From: Verrucomicrobiota bacterium
Lineage (GTDB): Bacteria > Verrucomicrobiota > Verrucomicrobiia > Opitutales > Intestinicryptomonadaceae
NCBI GenBank assembly: GCA_003343565.1
Contig: QALA01000044.1
Location: 1 to 9,203 of the forward strand
Length of the DNA: 9,203 nucleotides
Direction: 5' to 3'
Part shown: in pieces, positions 1-6,610 of the stretch
How positions within the stretch are numbered: position 1 is the first letter of the stretch
How the letters are laid out: each line of letters starts with the position of its first letter
Notes under the pieces: model-generated
The model's database searches: none
Told to the model about the DNA's origin: nothing
Seen by the model: the letters and a program-made list of their open reading frames with translations, nothing else
Position numbers and translations under genes: made by a program

Positions 1-11
1 AAAACGAAACG

Positions 12-2219
12 CTATTTTGCCGCCTCCGCTCCCGAAGCCGGCGCGGACGCTTCCGTCTTTGCGGAAGTTTTTTCAGAAGCCTTTTTAGCAGCCTGCGCCG
101 AATCTCCGGCGGGAACGCCCGCGGAAGCTTTCTCGGAAACGCAAGCCTGCGCGGGACGACCGCCGCCGTCCTGCCCGTCCGTTGCGGAAACGCAAAGCGC
201 AGCCCCTATCCCCAGCGCGAGCGACAAAATCAACACCGCCGCAATCCAATATTTGGAGGACGACGGAACGGGCGCCAAATTCGTCAGGCGGGACCCAAAA
301 GATATGCTTATTTTCGCCTTCGTGTTTACCGCCCAGCCGTTGGCGTCCAGAAGCGGCGCGAGATTGCGCATGCGCAACTTCATGCCCGCTATGACCATGG
401 ACGGAAGCGATATCGCCAGCATGACGCCCAATATCCCGACCGGAAGCCACATTCCGAGGCTGAAAATCCTGTCCAGCAAAATCCCGAACACCGCCGTAAA
501 GCCGCTGACGGCGACGCCCAATGCCGCCACCGTACCGACGTCTATCTTCTTTGCGGCCTTTGGCACCTCCGCCGAAGTAAGGCTCTCGTCAACGGACTTG
601 TCCGCGAGCGCCGCGCGCTTGGAAATCTGCTCCGTCACCCACTTTAAGAGCCTCTTGTACGGCGAAAAGAAGGCCTGCCCGACGCTTATGGGATTCGACA
701 CGATGGCGGTGACCGTCGCCTGCCAGTCGCGCCCCTCCCTGTCGTAGAACACGCCGTTGCGGCCCACCATCAAGTTGTCGCAGTCGCCGGCGGTGACGGC
801 CGCGGCTATGGACATGTCGGGCTGTCCGGCGCGCCTGCACGTGCAATACAGCAGGTAAATTCCGCTGAAGGGCGCAAAGAGTTCGTGCTTTTTCGCGTCG
901 TTCACGCGCACGCAAAATTCGCATACGCGGCGGTCCACATAGAGTTTGCCGCACTGAAACGCCGCCGGATCGCCTGCGTAAAACCGCTTAAAATTCACAA
1001 AATTTTCGAGAATCTCGGCGAGATTCGCGTTCAGGCGCACGAGCTTTTCCACACTGCCGATATTCTCTATGTCGGGCGCGGCCGCGGACTCGCGCTCAAA
1101 TAGCGCGTCGAGTTTGGAGCGAAAGTCCGAAGCGGAAATTTCGGCGATTCTATCATCGCCCAATTCGCATATTTTCACTTTCGGACGCCGGTCCGCCCGC
1201 GCGGCATAGCCGGCGTAGGCGGCCTTGATTTTCCGCCAATCCGCAAAGGTCAGGCTTTCGCACGCCCGTCCGAAAACTTCGGCGACCGCCGTCGAATTGA
1301 ACTGCGCAACGGGCGCGCTCCACATCGGATTTATGTTGTCCCCCAATTCCAGCGACATTCCCGTCACCCTCGATACGGGCAGACGCTCCAGCTGCACAGC
1401 CCCCTCCGAAACCGGATTTGAAAGTATCTCGGCCAGCCTCTCAGGAGACGGATTGACGCTATCAAGGGCGTCCGAATCAAACTTCAAAAGTTGCGCGCGC
1501 GTGAAATAGTCGTCTATTTTCTCCTCGACTTTGCGAAAGGCCCCAAACGCCTCCTCCGAAAGGAGGCGGCCCTCGAAGCTTTCCTGCGGAAGCGCCTTCC
1601 ACTCCAGCCATGCAGACATCTGGGCGTAAAAGTCCTCGACGGCGGCCGCATCTACGCCCTCCGCCCCGGACCTGTCGGGCTTCGAGCCCGCGACCGAGGC
1701 TATGTCGCCTATCAGAGCCGCCAATTTTTCGTCACCCTGCGCGCTTGCGGCCGTAATCACCCCGTCGGCGTTGAAGGCTGTGGCCGCGTAAATTTTCGTC
1801 CGGTCGGCAAAGTCCGAGACGCAGAGCGTCTTCCCCTCCGGCCTTCCGAGACACTCCAAAATTCGCCGCGCCGCGGAAGCCGCCTTTTCGCCGTCGGGAG
1901 TATCCGCATTTATATTGTCCACGTCGAAGCTGTCCGAACCGTCGAACACGCTTCCGGCGTCCTTGAGCATTTTGCAAATCCACTCGCAGGCCGCGGAAAG
2001 TTCGTCGTGGCGGATAAAGCCGTCGGAATCCGCGTCGAGAAACGCCAGCGTCTGCGGGTCTATCGCCAATCCCGACGACGGGCAGCTGAGAGCCGCCCAC
2101 AGTTTCTTGTCGAGCGAACCTATGTTCGCCAAATCGCCGGAGTTTTCAATCAGCACCTGGCAGTTGCCGCCGGCGTTGAAAAACCTCCACTCGTGAACCT
2201 TGTCCGATTTTCCCTTCAT
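12..2219 (-). CDS. Uncharacterised EF-hand and cysteine-motif membrane protein
   Basis: Function unknown. The frame is open from a GTG at 2243 (743 aa). I prefer the ATG at 2217-2219 (735 aa), because the conserved-looking part starts a few residues later (HEWRFFNAGG). Neither start has a clear SD. Numbering from the GTG: residues 70-81 (DADSDGFIRHDE) form a canonical EF-hand loop, with D1, D3, D5, G6, I8 and E12 all present. Residues 157-164 (FNADGVIT) look like a degenerate second loop. Residues 441-444 (CEFC) and 467-469 (CTC) supply four cysteines that could bind a metal. A polar, conserved-looking block follows (LMVGRNGVFYDREGRDW, about 491-507). Three hydrophobic segments lie at about 571-590, 595-620 and 665-686. 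The C-terminal tail of about 55 residues is low-complexity and rich in Ala, Lys, Ser and Glu. There is no signal peptide, so the large N-terminal part is probably cytoplasmic. I infer a calcium- or metal-responsive membrane protein. I recall similar unnamed proteins in Verrucomicrobiota-type genomes but cannot name a family. The gene stands alone after the rpmE terminator. Confidence 0.85.
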   Translation of the reverse strand: MKGKSDKVHEWRFFNAGGNCQVLIENSGDLANIGSLDKKLWAALSCPSSGLAIDPQTLAFLDADSDGFIRHDELSAACEWICKMLKDAGSVFDGSDSFDVDNINADTPDGEKAASAARRILECLGRPEGKTLCVSDFADRTKIYAATAFNADGVITAASAQGDEKLAALIGDIASVAGSKPDRSGAEGVDAAAVEDFYAQMSAWLEWKALPQESFEGRLLSEEAFGAFRKVEEKIDDYFTRAQLLKFDSDALDSVNPSPERLAEILSNPVSEGAVQLERLPVSRVTGMSLELGDNINPMWSAPVAQFNSTAVAEVFGRACESLTFADWRKIKAAYAGYAARADRRPKVKICELGDDRIAEISASDFRSKLDALFERESAAAPDIENIGSVEKLVRLNANLAEILENFVNFKRFYAGDPAAFQCGKLYVDRRVCEFCVRVNDAKKHELFAPFSGIYLLYCTCRRAGQPDMSIAAAVTAGDCDNLMVGRNGVFYDREGRDWQATVTAIVSNPISVGQAFFSPYKRLLKWVTEQISKRAALADKSVDESLTSAEVPKAAKKIDVGTVAALGVAVSGFTAVFGILLDRIFSLGMWLPVGILGVMLAISLPSMVIAGMKLRMRNLAPLLDANGWAVNTKAKISISFGSRLTNLAPVPSSSKYWIAAVLILSLALGIGAALCVSATDGQDGGGRPAQACVSEKASAGVPAGDSAQAAKKASEKTSAKTEASAPASGAEAAK

Positions 2220-2303
2220 TGCAGATACGTTTTTTTCCCACACAAAAAAAACGAACCCCGCCCCGCCGTCAAGCGAGTTTATGCCAAACCTGCCGCCTTC
2301 CGG

Positions 2304-2344
2304 AGAATAAAAGCAAAGGCCGAACTGGCAAAACCAATTCGGCC
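2304..2344 (-). terminator. Intrinsic terminator of the rpmJ-rpmE operon
   Basis: On the minus strand an 11-bp stem (arms 2334-2344 and 2318-2328, one G-T wobble) closes a 5-nt loop, TTTTG. It is followed by a T-rich stretch, TTTGCTTTTATT. It begins 34 bp after the rpmE stop. The plus strand has no T-run after the hairpin, so it acts on minus-strand transcription. It separates the ribosomal protein operon from the large gene downstream. Confidence 0.85.
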
Positions 2345-2377
2345 CGGAAAAAATGAAGGCGGCAAGCCTTGCGCGCG

Positions 2378-2626
2378 CTACTTGCGCACGCGGGTGAACT
2401 TCTTTTGGAACTTCTCGACGCGCCCCGCGGTGTCGACAAAGCGCTTCTCGCCGGTGTATGCGGGGTGGGAGTCCGAAGTGACGTCGCGCGAAATCATGTA
2501 GTAGTCTACGCCGTCAACGTTCTCGACCTGTTTGCCCTTCATCGTGGAAGTTGTGTAAAAGCGGGCCCCGTTGGAAACGTCCACAAAACAGACGGGGTGC
2601 GAATCCGGATGGATATTCTTCTTCAT
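2378..2626 (-). CDS. rpmE2: Ribosomal protein L31, type B (zinc-ligand-free)
   Basis: This is a large-subunit ribosomal protein of 82 aa, a normal length for the type B (YkgM-like) form. The N-terminus MKKNIHPDSHPVCFVDVS and the later segments YTTSTM, DVTSDSHPAYTG and VDTAGRVEKFQKKF are characteristic of L31B. Type A L31 carries a zinc-binding cysteine set. This protein has only one cysteine, Cys13, so it should work without zinc. The ATG is well supported by a GGAGG at 2636-2640, 9 nt upstream. It lies 23 bp after the rpmJ stop and is followed by an intrinsic terminator, so it is the second gene of a two-gene operon. In E. coli the equivalent pair (ykgM, ykgO) replaces the zinc-containing paralogues when zinc is scarce. 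Whether this genome also has a type A copy cannot be seen here. Confidence 0.97.
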   Translation of the reverse strand: MKKNIHPDSHPVCFVDVSNGARFYTTSTMKGKQVENVDGVDYYMISRDVTSDSHPAYTGEKRFVDTAGRVEKFQKKFTRVRK

Positions 2627-2649
2627 TGATGGGTGCCTCCGAAAAGCTG

Positions 2650-2775
2650 TCAGCCCTGCTTGGCCTTGAAGCGAGGGTTGGTTTTGTTGATGATATATAC
2701 GCGGCCCTTGCGGCGGACAACCTTGCAGTCCGGGTGGCGCGTCTTCAAAGACTTGATTGATGATACGACTTTCAT
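2650..2775 (-). CDS. rpmJ: Ribosomal protein L36, YkgO-like (zinc-ligand-free)
   Basis: A small basic large-subunit protein of 41 aa. The translation starts MKVVSSIKSLKTRHPDCKVV, continues RRKGRVYIINKTNPRFKAKQG, and matches the L36 family throughout. Standard L36 binds zinc with three cysteines and a histidine (C-x2-C...C...H). Here only Cys17 remains, and the position that is often Cys in the VICKxNP segment reads Asn. The N-terminal SLKTRHPDC insert is typical of the YkgO-like form. The start is set by a GGGAG at 2783-2787, 7 nt before the ATG. It is the first gene of the operon, transcribed from the promoter at 2814-2842, with rpmE2 23 bp downstream. Confidence 0.97.
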   Translation of the reverse strand: MKVVSSIKSLKTRHPDCKVVRRKGRVYIINKTNPRFKAKQG

Positions 2776-2813
2776 GTCTTTTCTCCCGTTTCTATTTCTA
2801 TGAAAAGTCTGCG

Positions 2814-2842
2814 ATAAAATACATTCCGCCGTGGAATGTCAA
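2814..2842 (-). promoter_or_regulatory. Sigma-70-type promoter of rpmJ-rpmE2
   Basis: On the minus strand a consensus -35 TTGACA (2837-2842) is followed after exactly 17 bp by TTTTAT (2814-2819). An overlapping TATTTT at 2816-2821 is an alternative -10. Transcription would start near 2807, giving a leader of about 30 nt that contains the rpmJ SD. The promoter lies between folD and rpmJ, so the operon does not depend on folD transcription. Confidence 0.75.
2821..2839 (-). promoter_or_regulatory. Palindromic operator candidate in the rpmJ promoter
   Basis: A perfect inverted repeat, ACATTCC-N5-GGAATGT, occupies most of the spacer. Its upstream arm overlaps the last bases of the -35 and its other arm touches the -10. 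A bound protein would block RNA polymerase, so repression is the natural reading. Zur is a candidate regulator because it controls the equivalent zinc-free L31/L36 genes in other bacteria. The site does not match a Zur box I know, so the identity of the regulator is inference. Confidence 0.55.
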
Positions 2843-2894
2843 GCGCCCTTTTTCGTTTTTTCCAAAACGGCGCGTCCGCCCCGGCGCCTGGCGG

Positions 2895-3773
2895 TCAAAA
2901 CCCCATATGCCGCTCATAGGCATCAAGCGTATTTTTCATCAGCATCGCCACGGTCATCGGGCCGACCCCGCCGGGCACGGGAGTTATCTTTGAACACTTC
3001 GGCGCAACCGAGTCAAAGTCCGCATCTCCCACAAGCCGATAACCCGTTTTCGTTCCGGCCGCAGGAACGCGGTTTATTCCCACGTCGATCAGGCACGCGC
3101 CCTCCTTCAGCATGTCGGCGGTGACCGTGCCGGGCCGCCCGACCGCGGCTATCAAAATGTCAGCCTGCGAGCAGATCTGCGCAAGCCCTTCGCTGCGCGA
3201 ATGGCAGACCGCAACGGTGGCGTCGACCCCCTTCTTCATGAGCAGAAGCGCCATGGGCTTGCCCACTATTATACTGCGGCCGAGAACCACCGCGCGCTTC
3301 CCGCGCGTCTGCACGCCGGAACGCGAAAGAAGCTCCATTATCCCCGCCGGAGTGCAGGCCGTAAACGCGCGCGGATCCTCCTGGCACAGCAAGCCGAGAT
3401 TCGCGCAGCTGAAGCCGTCCACGTCCTTGTCGGGGCGCACCCTGTTGAAGGCGACGCGTTCATCGAGGCCGTTAGGCAGGGGCGCCTGAATGAGAATCGC
3501 ATCGACGCAATCGTCGGCGTTGAGCGAATCTATCAGCAACTCAAGCTCCGACTGCTTCGCCGTGTCCGGAAGCAGATGGAGCCTGCTCTGTATTCCTATT
3601 TCGCCCGCGACCCTCTCCTTCTTTTTTACGTACGAGACCGAGGCGGGATCGTCGCCGACCCTCACGAAGGCCACGCACGGGCGGCGGGCCGACGACGGCA
3701 GCCCCGCAAGGCGCCCGCGGAGTTCGCCGTGGATACTCTTTGCTATGTCGTTTCCGTTTATTATTTCGGGCAT
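2895..3773 (-). CDS. folD: Methylenetetrahydrofolate dehydrogenase/cyclohydrolase FolD
   Basis: A bifunctional cytoplasmic enzyme: it oxidises 5,10-methylene-THF with NAD(P)+ and hydrolyses 5,10-methenyl-THF to 10-formyl-THF, supplying one-carbon units for purine and formyl-methionine synthesis. At 292 aa it has the family length. Visible motifs are Y48 and K52 in SYVKKKERVAGE (the catalytic Tyr-x3-Lys), IQAPLPNGLDE at 95-105, DKDVDGF at 115-121, CTPAGIMELL at 140-149, the Rossmann nucleotide-binding segment VVLGRSIIVGKP at 162-173, and ITPVPGGVGPMT at 263-274. The usual Q-L-P-L-P reads Q-A-P-L-P, a mild departure. The ATG start fits the family N-terminus, but no SD is seen. TTTAAT at 3791-3796 could be a -10 of its own, with no matching -35. 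The lipoprotein gene ends 83 bp upstream on the same strand. Confidence 0.97.
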   Translation of the reverse strand: MPEIINGNDIAKSIHGELRGRLAGLPSSARRPCVAFVRVGDDPASVSYVKKKERVAGEIGIQSRLHLLPDTAKQSELELLIDSLNADDCVDAILIQAPLPNGLDERVAFNRVRPDKDVDGFSCANLGLLCQEDPRAFTACTPAGIMELLSRSGVQTRGKRAVVLGRSIIVGKPMALLLMKKGVDATVAVCHSRSEGLAQICSQADILIAAVGRPGTVTADMLKEGACLIDVGINRVPAAGTKTGYRLVGDADFDSVAPKCSKITPVPGGVGPMTVAMLMKNTLDAYERHMGF

Positions 3774-3856
3774 GGAGTCAAGTTTTCCGGATTAAAATGG
3801 ATAAAAAATTCCCCGCCGCGCGGCTGAAGGCGCGCCTGAAAATGCGGGCGGCGAAC

Positions 3857-4204
3857 CTACCTTTTTAGGCGTATCGAATCCGCGCGAACCACGCTTTCGC
3901 CGTCAAGCTTCAAAAGTATTCCGCGGATAACGACGCACTTTCCGATGAAGGGCTCAAGCCTCTGCGCCACGAGCCGCGAAGTGTCGACATAGGCTATGAA
4001 CTTTCCGTTGATGTCCCGCATCGAATAGTTGAACGGAGCCGACGACGGCACCGGCGAAAAAACCGCTCCGGCGTATTCAAAAATGCACACGTATTCCGAG
4101 GGCGAGGCCGCATGCCGCGTCGTGGCGGAATTGCAGGCCGACATCGCAAGCGCGCAACAGCACGCCACAAGAGCCGTTATAAGTTTCGCAACGCCGATTC
4201 TCAT
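3857..4204 (-). CDS. Small putative lipoprotein, possible OB-like domain
   Basis: Not recognised as a named family. The 115-aa product begins with a positively charged n-region (MRIGVAK), a hydrophobic stretch containing three consecutive cysteines (15-17), and a lipobox-like M-S-A-C ending at Cys24. It should therefore be lipidated and anchored in a membrane, facing the periplasm. The mature part of about 90 residues ends in alternating hydrophobic segments (KFIAYVDTSRL, GKCVVIRGILLKL, SVVRADSIRLKR). These look like the beta strands of a small OB/SH3-like barrel, though this is shape-based inference. The ATG lies 9 bp after the mtaB stop and in the same frame. The only SD-like run, GAGGT, directly abuts the ATG, so translation probably depends on reinitiation after mtaB. 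Confidence 0.8.
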   Translation of the reverse strand: MRIGVAKLITALVACCCALAMSACNSATTRHAASPSEYVCIFEYAGAVFSPVPSSAPFNYSMRDINGKFIAYVDTSRLVAQRLEPFIGKCVVIRGILLKLDGESVVRADSIRLKR

Positions 4205-4213
4205 ACCTCGAAT

Positions 4214-5581
4214 TTAGACAACCTCCCCGCCAATGCAAGGCGTTTTTGAGGCATTCGCATTTTTTTGCGCCCCTTGCGGCGAAACCGCGAACGCCTCGAC
4301 CCTCCCGGCGCCGACCGGATTGCCGATTCTGGCCTCGACCAAACAATTCTTCATTCCCGGCGCCCCCGCGCGCACGACACACCCTATGTAATTGTCCGAA
4401 TGCGCCAAATAAACCCCGTCGGCGACCATGTTTTCCAAGAGCAGCGGGCGGATTTTTCCGAACTGGCTCCTGAAAAAGGCCGTCCTGAGAGACTCGGACA
4501 CCGCGCGCATTTGCGCCGCGCGCGAGGCTCGCTCCAATCTGGGCACGGCGCCCGCCATTTGCGCCGCCGCAGTCATCGGACGCGGGGAAAAGGCGAATGC
4601 GTGCACGTAGGAAAGGCCGCTGTCTTTGGCCTTTTCCAATGTGTCCGCAAATTCCCGCGCGCCCTCTCCGGGGTGGCCGCAGACGATGTCCGCGCCTATC
4701 GAAATGTCCGGGCAAAGCCAGCGGGCGCGCGCGACGATATCGAGAAAATCCGCGCTCCCATAACGGCGCCGCATGGCGCGCAGAACGGAATCGTTCAAAC
4801 TCTGCGCCGACACGTGCATGTGCGGACACAGCTTGTGCGATGCGTCCGCCATTCTCTCCAAAAGCTCCTCCAGCGGGAAATCCGGCGGCTCCAAACTTCC
4901 TATGCGAATGCACTTGAGCCCCCCGATTGCGTCGAGCCTGTCTATCAGCCCGACAAGCCCCGCGCCCGGAGCGTCAAATTTCGATATGTTTATGCCGGTG
5001 ACGACAATCTCGGCCGCGCCCCTGGCGACAATTCTTTCAGCGTCGGACAGTATCGCCCCGATTTCCCTGCTGCGGGGAGCGCCGCGCGCGCGCGGAATTA
5101 TGCAATAGGCGCAGGCGTTGTTGCAGCCGTCCTGAATTTTGAGGTTTATTCTGTCGGAGAGCGCGCCGCGATCGGAAAGCCCCTCGAAGCCGCGCCCCCC
5201 CGCCGACTCCGGAAAAATCTTCACCCCGCCCTCCGCGAAGTGCGAGAGAATCAACTCCGCGCTGTCCATCTTTGCGGAATTGGGGATTACCCACGCCACG
5301 CCGCCGATCGCCGCGACAGCCTCCGGATTGACCTGCGCAAAACAGCCCGTGACGGCCACCCTGCCGTTCGGATTGACCCGCATGAAATCGTTTATCGCCC
5401 GGCGGGTCTTGCGTTCGGCCAAAGCCGTGAGAGCGCAGGAATTCAGCAGGCCGACCTCCGCGCCGTCGAGCCACCCGCAAACCTCAAACCCCGCCTCCCG
5501 CGCCCTGTCCGACAACGCGACGGACTCGTATTGGTTCACACGGCAGCCGAGAGTCAATATTCCAATTCTCGCCCTGTTCAT
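4214..5581 (-). CDS. mtaB: tRNA t6A37 methylthiotransferase MtaB
   Basis: A radical-SAM enzyme that converts t6A37 to ms2t6A37 in tRNAs reading ANN codons. The 455-aa form starts at MNRARIGILTLGC. The frame is open to an upstream ATG at 5641, but that adds 20 residues with no family match. The N-terminal MTTase domain has TLGCRVNQYES, the MtaB signature, and cysteines 13, 49 (NSC) and 80 (TGC) for the auxiliary Fe-S cluster. The radical-SAM C-x3-C-x2-C is at 153, 157 and 160 (CNNACAYC). The TRAM-like RNA-binding region is at about 375-435. Two conserved glycine motifs are altered: the usual LPLQSGSD reads HVSAQSLND (256-264), and SRRPGTPAA reads SPRPMTAAA (332-340). All cluster cysteines are intact, so activity is still expected. 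No SD is visible. It is probably co-transcribed with the lipoprotein gene. Confidence 0.95.
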   Translation of the reverse strand: MNRARIGILTLGCRVNQYESVALSDRAREAGFEVCGWLDGAEVGLLNSCALTALAERKTRRAINDFMRVNPNGRVAVTGCFAQVNPEAVAAIGGVAWVIPNSAKMDSAELILSHFAEGGVKIFPESAGGRGFEGLSDRGALSDRINLKIQDGCNNACAYCIIPRARGAPRSREIGAILSDAERIVARGAAEIVVTGINISKFDAPGAGLVGLIDRLDAIGGLKCIRIGSLEPPDFPLEELLERMADASHKLCPHMHVSAQSLNDSVLRAMRRRYGSADFLDIVARARWLCPDISIGADIVCGHPGEGAREFADTLEKAKDSGLSYVHAFAFSPRPMTAAAQMAGAVPRLERASRAAQMRAVSESLRTAFFRSQFGKIRPLLLENMVADGVYLAHSDNYIGCVVRAGAPGMKNCLVEARIGNPVGAGRVEAFAVSPQGAQKNANASKTPCIGGEVV

Positions 5582-5594
5582 TTTTGACGCGCAA

Positions 5595-5622
5595 ATAGTC
5601 CGCTTTTTAAAAAAGCTTTCAA
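5595..5622 (-). promoter_or_regulatory. Weak promoter candidate for mtaB
   Basis: On the minus strand TTGAAA (5617-5622) and GACTAT (5595-5600) are 16 bp apart. The -10 match is poor but keeps the key A and T positions. A start near 5588 would leave a leader of only about 7 nt before the mtaB ATG at 5581, which would fit the lack of an SD. A second copy of the 14-bp block containing the -35 lies at 5907-5920 without a -10. Confidence 0.3.
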
Positions 5623-5761
5623 GTTTTTTTGACGCACGCAAACCGGAATATCGCCCCTTATTTCACTGCGGCGGCAGAATCGCGCGAGAGCGAAAAAATC
5701 GCGCCGCAAAACAACGCACGCGACCGTATCGCAAAATCTCCGGCAAAAACAACGCACTACC

Positions 5762-6421
5762 TTAAAAAAACATACTGCCCCAAGACGCGCATGACAGCGT
5801 TGCAAAAACCGCAATATAGCGCGCTTCCAATGCCCATTGCACCGGAAAAAACAGCGCGAAACGCGCGGCACAACGGCGCATTTGGCAATGTTTGCGCGCT
5901 CAAAATTTTCAAGTTTTTTTCGATACGCGGAATTTGCGCGCTTTCCCCTTCCATTCTTTCGCTTCAAAACCGGCCGCCATGCAAACGGCCGTTTGCGAAA
6001 GCAAACTTCGATTTTTACGCAGTTTCCCGCATCGGCAATTCCAATCTGGGCGACTCCGCACGATGAGCGGGCGAACTTTAACCTTCGCACGGTTCAAATA
6101 TTTTACGCGAGCACTTTGCGCGCGCACCGGCAATGGCGGCAATATTTTTTATGCCGGCGCAGGCCGCGCGAAACCGCATTGCCGCAAGGCGGCTTTTAAA
6201 GCCGAATTTCAAATGCGCCGCTAAAGTCCGCTTTAAACCTTCGCACAAAAAAGAGGAAGTCTGATACCCTTCCCCCCCCGCCGAAAATTTCGCGCGGCAA
6301 GTTCAAAGCCGGGCAAATTTGAAGCCGAAATTCATAAAATTAAATTTCTCCCCCAATTCCCGCGGCGAGGCTTCGCAATACGCAAATTAAAAAATAATCC
6401 TCAAAATTAAAAAAACATACT
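5762..6421. repeat. 15-bp direct repeat TTAAAAAAACATACT, two copies
   Basis: Identical 15-mers occur at 5762-5776 and 6407-6421 within the gene-free region. The flanks do not match (TGCCCC versus TCGCAC). A further 14-mer, TTTCAAGTTTTTTT, recurs at 5617-5630 and 5907-5920. Both are rich in homopolymer runs, so chance is a real possibility in such biased sequence. Confidence 0.35.
5981..6006. repeat. 16-bp palindrome overlapping a GAAA-tetraloop hairpin
   Basis: Positions 5981-5996 (GCAAACGGCCGTTTGC) are a perfect palindrome. Its right half, GTTTGC (5991-5996), also pairs with GCAAAC (6001-6006) across a GAAA loop, which is a GNRA-type tetraloop when read on the plus strand. The two pairings exclude each other. 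A CGGCCG at 5971-5976 repeats the palindrome centre and adds a third option. The function is unknown; it could be a protein-binding site or part of a structured RNA. Confidence 0.5.
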
Positions 6422-6553
6422 TCGCACGCAGCGAATCGCACCGCCCCGCGCCGCGACAGTTTCCAATACGCATTACAGCGCGGGATTGCGCAATAACGCC
6501 GCAATCCGCAACCATATTATACAATCCTTCCGCAACGCGCAAAAAAAATGCGC

Positions 6554-6585
6554 AAAAAAAGTCCCCTCCGGATTGCGGAGGAGAC
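6554..6585 (-). terminator. Intrinsic terminator of the ferritin gene
   Basis: On the minus strand GTCTCCTCCG (6576-6585) pairs with CGGAGGGGAC (6561-6570): 10 bp with one G-T wobble, closing a 5-nt loop. It is followed at once by seven T (6560-6554), and a second run of eight T lies at 6548-6541. It starts 25 bp after the ferritin stop. This is a textbook structure and should end ferritin transcription before the gene-free region. Confidence 0.93.
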
Positions 6586-6610
6586 GTGAGAAAGCGCGAA
6601 AAGCAAAAAC

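Larger units (their letters stand above)
5582..6553. other. Gene-free region between mtaB and ferritin gene
   Basis: Nearly 1 kb with no credible gene. The open frames on both strands lack SD sites, are rich in Arg, Cys, Phe or Lys, and overlap each other. No tRNA, RNase P, tmRNA or SRP RNA pattern was recognised. The stretch is A/C-rich on the plus strand, with many A-tracts, GCGC clusters and a run of eight C at 6272-6279. It holds the palindrome at 5981-5996, an adjoining GAAA-loop hairpin, an 8-bp inverted repeat at 6136-6185, and two short direct repeats. It may carry an unrecognised small RNA or simply decayed sequence. Confidence 0.6.

Noticed and set aside
1491..2501. Long plus-strand open frame of 336 codons opposite the EF-hand gene
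   Set aside because: It is an antisense shadow: Arg-rich, without motifs, and running across the terminator and into rpmE2, whereas the minus-strand protein has clear domains.
2843..2894. Possible terminator after folD
   Set aside because: Only short GC stems are available and the minus strand reads A-rich, not T-rich, after them.
3797..3856. Possible terminator after the lipoprotein gene (GC-rich stems followed by six T)
   Set aside because: The best stem is about 5 bp and is separated from the T-run by several bases, so it is too weak to call.
4265..5587. Long plus-strand open frame of 440 codons opposite mtaB
   Set aside because: Antisense shadow of a clearly identified MtaB; Arg/Ala/His-rich with no domain.
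5582..5641. Longer mtaB starting at the ATG at 5641
   Set aside because: The extra 20 residues do not resemble the family, whose members begin just before the TLGC motif, and a candidate promoter lies inside the extension.
5578..6090. Minus-strand 170-codon frame upstream of mtaB
   Set aside because: The translation is dominated by Arg, Cys and Phe, it has no SD or recognisable motif, it overlaps the mtaB start, and other equally poor frames overlap it.
6091..6310. T-loop-like GTTCAAA words suggesting a tRNA
   Set aside because: No matching acceptor, D-arm or anticodon stem can be built around them on either strand.
6250..6600. GAGGAAGTC (6252-6260) resembling the start of an RNase P RNA
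   Set aside because: None of the later conserved RNase P segments follow, and a run of eight C interrupts the stretch.
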